Program-made: the position numbers and the translations under genes
The notes under the pieces: model-generated
The model's input: only the letters and a program-made list of their open reading frames with translations
Told to the model about the DNA's origin: nothing
Databases searched by the model: none
Part shown: positions 60,850 through 64,000 of the stretch, one piece after another
Numbering within the stretch: position 1 is the stretch's first letter
Layout of the letters: the number at the start of each line of letters is the position of its first letter
NCBI RefSeq assembly: GCF_021155765.1
Contig: NC_060105.1
Location: 11,751,001 to 11,815,000 of the forward strand
Direction: 5' to 3'
Origin: Diprion similis
Lineage: Eukaryota > Arthropoda > Insecta > Hymenoptera > Diprionidae
DNA length: 64,000 nucleotides

Positions 60850-61440
60850 ACTAAAATCTCCTCTATCTTCTCCGCAGAGTAACGTAGCTGTACATCTTTC
60901 TCGCAGAAAAGTCTAACCTTGATTATTTGGTCTGGTTTGATCGTGTTTTGGTAGTCCCAGGCGTAGATTTCGACGTATTCAAAATATTCCGCTTTTCTTT
61001 TTCCATGAAAGTATCTGATATAACGGTTTCTTGCCTTCTCTACCTAAACATGTTATTATATTTCGCCCCATGATTCTTTTAGCCGCTGACTCCCCCAGCT
61101 TTCATGCGGTGCGTTATGATAAGCAAATAAATATCTGTCCATTAGTGATGATATTTTCTCCGCTGTGGCTTTTATCTTGCATCGCTTTATCAATTTCTTA
61201 TTTAAATGACCTCGCGTCCATCTCAGCCAAACCATTCGTTGCCGGATAGTATGGTGCAGTCTTTTTATGTGTTATTCCATTCACTCTGCAGAAGCGCTGG
61301 ATCTCTTCCGAAGCAAACTGACGTCTGTTATCCGATATGGTATTGAAAAAAGATCCTATTTTAAGCCTAAACTTGGCAATTTCCATTTCTTTCACGGTTA
61401 GGTTCAAAGTATAACGTCTTCGAAACCTCCGCAGGACCTC
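60850..61440 (-). mobile_element. Broken Gypsy-type LTR retrotransposon fragment (integrase end)
   Basis: Minus-strand 61407-61198 is open and contains SDNRRQFASEEIQRFCR, then GITHKKTAPYYPATNGLAE, the second Asp and the Glu region of a Ty3/Gypsy-type integrase core (DDE). Translation past 61198 meets several stops and frame changes, though stretches still resemble the C-terminal part of Gypsy pol. No LTRs, protease or reverse transcriptase are in view. It is an old, inactive remnant. Confidence 0.75.
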
Positions 61441-63590
61441 GGCATCCTTTATCGTAGAATGTAGATACCGAGAACAGTACCTATAATAATTTGCATCACA
61501 GCATGATTTTGAATAACTTTCCAGCCATGTACCAAACTATAAAATAGTAGTTATTGAAAATGTCCGTCCTTTTTTCATGTCATGAGAATGATATTTCATT
61601 TATGATCGAATACAATCACGACATAGGTGTTCACGACATCTCTGTCGTGAACGACTAATTCCATTTTTAGCTAAACTGGAATCTTAAAATGATCAGCATT
61701 AGTCTTAGGTAGTTCACGAGCGACTTAATTTGGAAGAGTGATTTTATAGACAAACTATGCTTATAGTAAAACGTATATAAACACAGTACATAGCTCGTGA
61801 TGAATATTCGCGTCATTATTATAGCTAGTATTAGAAATACATATTACATGTGCTTACATTATTGAACTGTTGGATATTTATACTTGTTTGGATAGAAATA
61901 AAAAAATACTAATACTGATTGTTCTTTTCTTTTATGACATTACTCAAACTTTAGTGCTACTGAAACATTGCTTAATGCATTCAATTGTAGTACTCACGTC
62001 AAACCACGCCGAGATTTAGTGAGTAATCGAATAGTGATACTAGTACTTAGTACTCTCGGTCGCATTATGTTAACCTGCGGCACGCTTTCAAACGCGGGAA
62101 CAAGATGCGCCTGGGCGCCCCTAGCGGCAAATGCGCAAGTTACTGATAACTAAGGCAGAACTTCTTTATAAGACGCGAAGACTTCAAGGCCTTCACATAG
62201 GAGGATTGGGATGTAGCGTCAAAATGGGTTATACTAAGGTATCGCGGATAATGATAGGTACAAATATTGAGCAGGTAGATCTCTCAAGGTTCCGAATAAT
62301 ACTAGGCTTTCGTTCGACGAAAAATCATGGATTTATTTATAAGAAAAAAAAAAAAACAATACTAAGAGCCAAATTCCAAATAGAATTTAACAAGGCCTCA
62401 CCTGCAAGGGCACCACCAAACATGTTAATAATGGATGTTATCCCGCAAGGATTCTTTGAAGTCAATTATTTCTGATATTAAATACAGTGTCTATTTAAAC
62501 TTATGAAATCTTCAATTGAGAATGTCAAATTCATTTCGGAAGCATTTATCAAATAATTAAATATCAAGCAATAATTAATTTACGCTATGTTAGAAGTACG
62601 CTGTATTGGAAGATATATCAATTAATTATTTCAATATCAATAGACAAATTATAAGTAGACGATCCGTAAATAAATAGACTAGACTGACTCGTGTACTTCA
62701 ATTGCTAAAAATTATAATATCTGAAGATAGTTCGCACTTTACAGTGAATACCCACCGTCCGAAAGCGATCAAATTATTTTTATAAATTTATAACCATCGT
62801 TCTGATATGGCTGGGAGTTGCATCTTCATACGCCTTGATACCTGGGTACTTAGTGACCTCAATGCAACTTTTGCAAAGAAAAATGAGGTAAGTTTTAGGG
62901 ACCTACATTATAAACACAGACTTCAGAAAAATTGAGACGTTTGTTATAAAATATGGCAAAATTGTGTCGTTGCATCAGCAACAAATGCAAAATAATTTAG
63001 AGTATTTAAGAGTACTCGCAAACAAAATTATTCTTTTTCATATGATTTTAGCTACGAAATAATGTCTCGTATCAAAAATAATTTTCTATTAATTTTTCAC
63101 TTGCGTTTAATACATAACCTATCATTGTATTAAACAAATTTATCTTCTCCGGCAAAAAGTGATTCCGATCTTGACTAGTTTTCGCCGTTCCCCACGGTAT
63201 ATTTGAAAATAACTGTACAGAAGAGTTTTGCGAAAACTTGTTTCGTTCAAATATGACGATTTCGAATATGACGGAGAATTGATTAGAAATTATTCTCGTT
63301 ACCGAAAATTACTGCGTACTCGATTTCGTATCTATCGTAAAAAAATCTGCAACTTTGTAACATCGATATATATGTAACGAGGTTAGAATTTCAATCGCGA
63401 CTTTTCTTAAAAGAAAATGAGTAAAATTTAATAGAAATGTCTGTATATAGATCGAAAGCTAAATCTATCAAGAGTTGCCTAATGACCATGAAAATTAATG
63501 CTTAATCCAAAACTCAGCGCGACTAATTAAATGTCAGATACAAAGTTTTATAAATAGTTTCGAGAATCCCCAATCGAAGCCAGGCACCCG
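61441..63590. other. Intergenic DNA with weak ORFs
   Basis: An ATG ORF of 114 codons at 62131-62475 (+) runs through an A-tract (five Lys in a row) and matches no family I know. An ATG at 62807 opens 27 codons to a GTAAGT donor at 62888 and might be a first exon leading out of the window. Neither is strong enough to call. The rest is AT-rich. Confidence 0.35.
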
Positions 63591-63596
63591 ATCAAG

Positions 63597-63670
63597 TATA
63601 TATAAAGAACTGACACCGAGTCTCGATTCACTCACGTGAATCGTTTCTCAATTCACAGATAATCTGATGT
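63597..63670 (+). promoter_or_regulatory. Plus-strand TATA-type core promoter candidate
   Basis: TATATATAAAG (TATAAA at 63601-63606) is followed about 29 bp later by CGATTCACTC, close to the insect initiator TCA(G/T)T, giving a predicted start near 63630. A short exon-like segment with a possible donor (AACAAG|GTATAT, at 63679) follows. G+C and CpG rise from 63600 to the window end, consistent with the 5' end of a gene whose body lies beyond 64000. Confidence 0.4.
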
Positions 63671-63679
63671 GGAACAAGG

Positions 63680-64000
63680 TATATTATCCGTATAGACAAC
63701 GCGACTCCACGCGCTTTTTTCTCCCGCAGTTGATTCTAGCGTGAAATCAAGCACGCCTAATCTGTTCGCCGAATGACGGTGACGGCGTGTGTGTGTTGCT
63801 CCGTCCTCTATGTACCACCAGGATTCCGTTCACGTAGAGGAAATAATTAACCGCGTATAATAAGAATTGCGGATGAAATGATGGCACCGCGTGTGTGTTG
63901 AAAAATCCGGACAAGTGGGTGAAAAACGTTTCAAGATCCGCGTCAGTTACAGTTCATCGGTTCTCGAAGGTCCCGAGTGCTGATTGGCCATCGATTTCCA
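63680..64000. other. CpG-richer tail of the window
   Basis: Noticeably richer in CpG than the preceding 10 kb; probably promoter-proximal or first-intron sequence of the gene proposed from 63597. No coding exon can be supported. Confidence 0.35.

Noticed and set aside
62131..62475. 114-codon ATG ORF
   Set aside because: Runs through an A-tract, no recognisable domain or splice context; kept only as a mention.
62807..62887. Possible first coding exon (27 codons then GTAAGT)
   Set aside because: One ATG and one donor are too common by chance; no downstream exon is in view.

Overview
The window looks like nuclear DNA of an insect, probably a hymenopteran: AT-rich, intron-bearing genes with GT-AG junctions, and products that match insect and general animal families. 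The species is an inference only. I rebuilt the gene models by hand from splice sites and reading phase.

Layout, left to right. (1) 1-5591 (+): the 3' half of a Dof/stumps-PIK3AP1-type FGF-receptor adaptor, six exons, running in from the left edge. (2) 5592-13.2 kb: AT-rich intergenic DNA with simple repeats and a 75-bp tandem duplication. (3) 13240-13718 (-): an unrecognised, apparently frameshifted ORF pair. (4) 14044-14619 (+): a secreted protein with two WAP four-disulfide domains. (5) 16.9-31.7 kb: a large satellite domain. A 312-bp satellite flanks both sides. Inside it are eight copies of a 39-bp repeat and a 191-bp satellite of 58 consecutive units with no net indel, carrying higher-order structure (15-unit, 2865-bp period) and conserved hairpins. 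(6) 34868-36520 (-): EBAG9/RCAS1 orthologue. (7) 38137-44388 (+): SLC25A38, the mitochondrial glycine carrier, divergent from EBAG9. (8) 45143-51287 (-): a flavin-containing monooxygenase, convergent with SLC25A38. (9) 51.3-64 kb: a CpG-rich block, a possible two-exon gene of unknown function (53503-59516, -), two TATA-type promoter candidates, and a broken Gypsy-type integrase fragment.

The genes do not form a pathway; they are independent neighbours. EBAG9 and SLC25A38 start head-to-head 1.6 kb apart with a 242-bp foldback element between them. Introns of SLC25A38 and the monooxygenase contain three copies of one composite A+B foldback element and a 1-kb long-TIR element, so the area is a sink for non-autonomous transposons. 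No CRISPR, operon or bacterial-type feature was seen. The most unusual structure is the 191-bp satellite domain.
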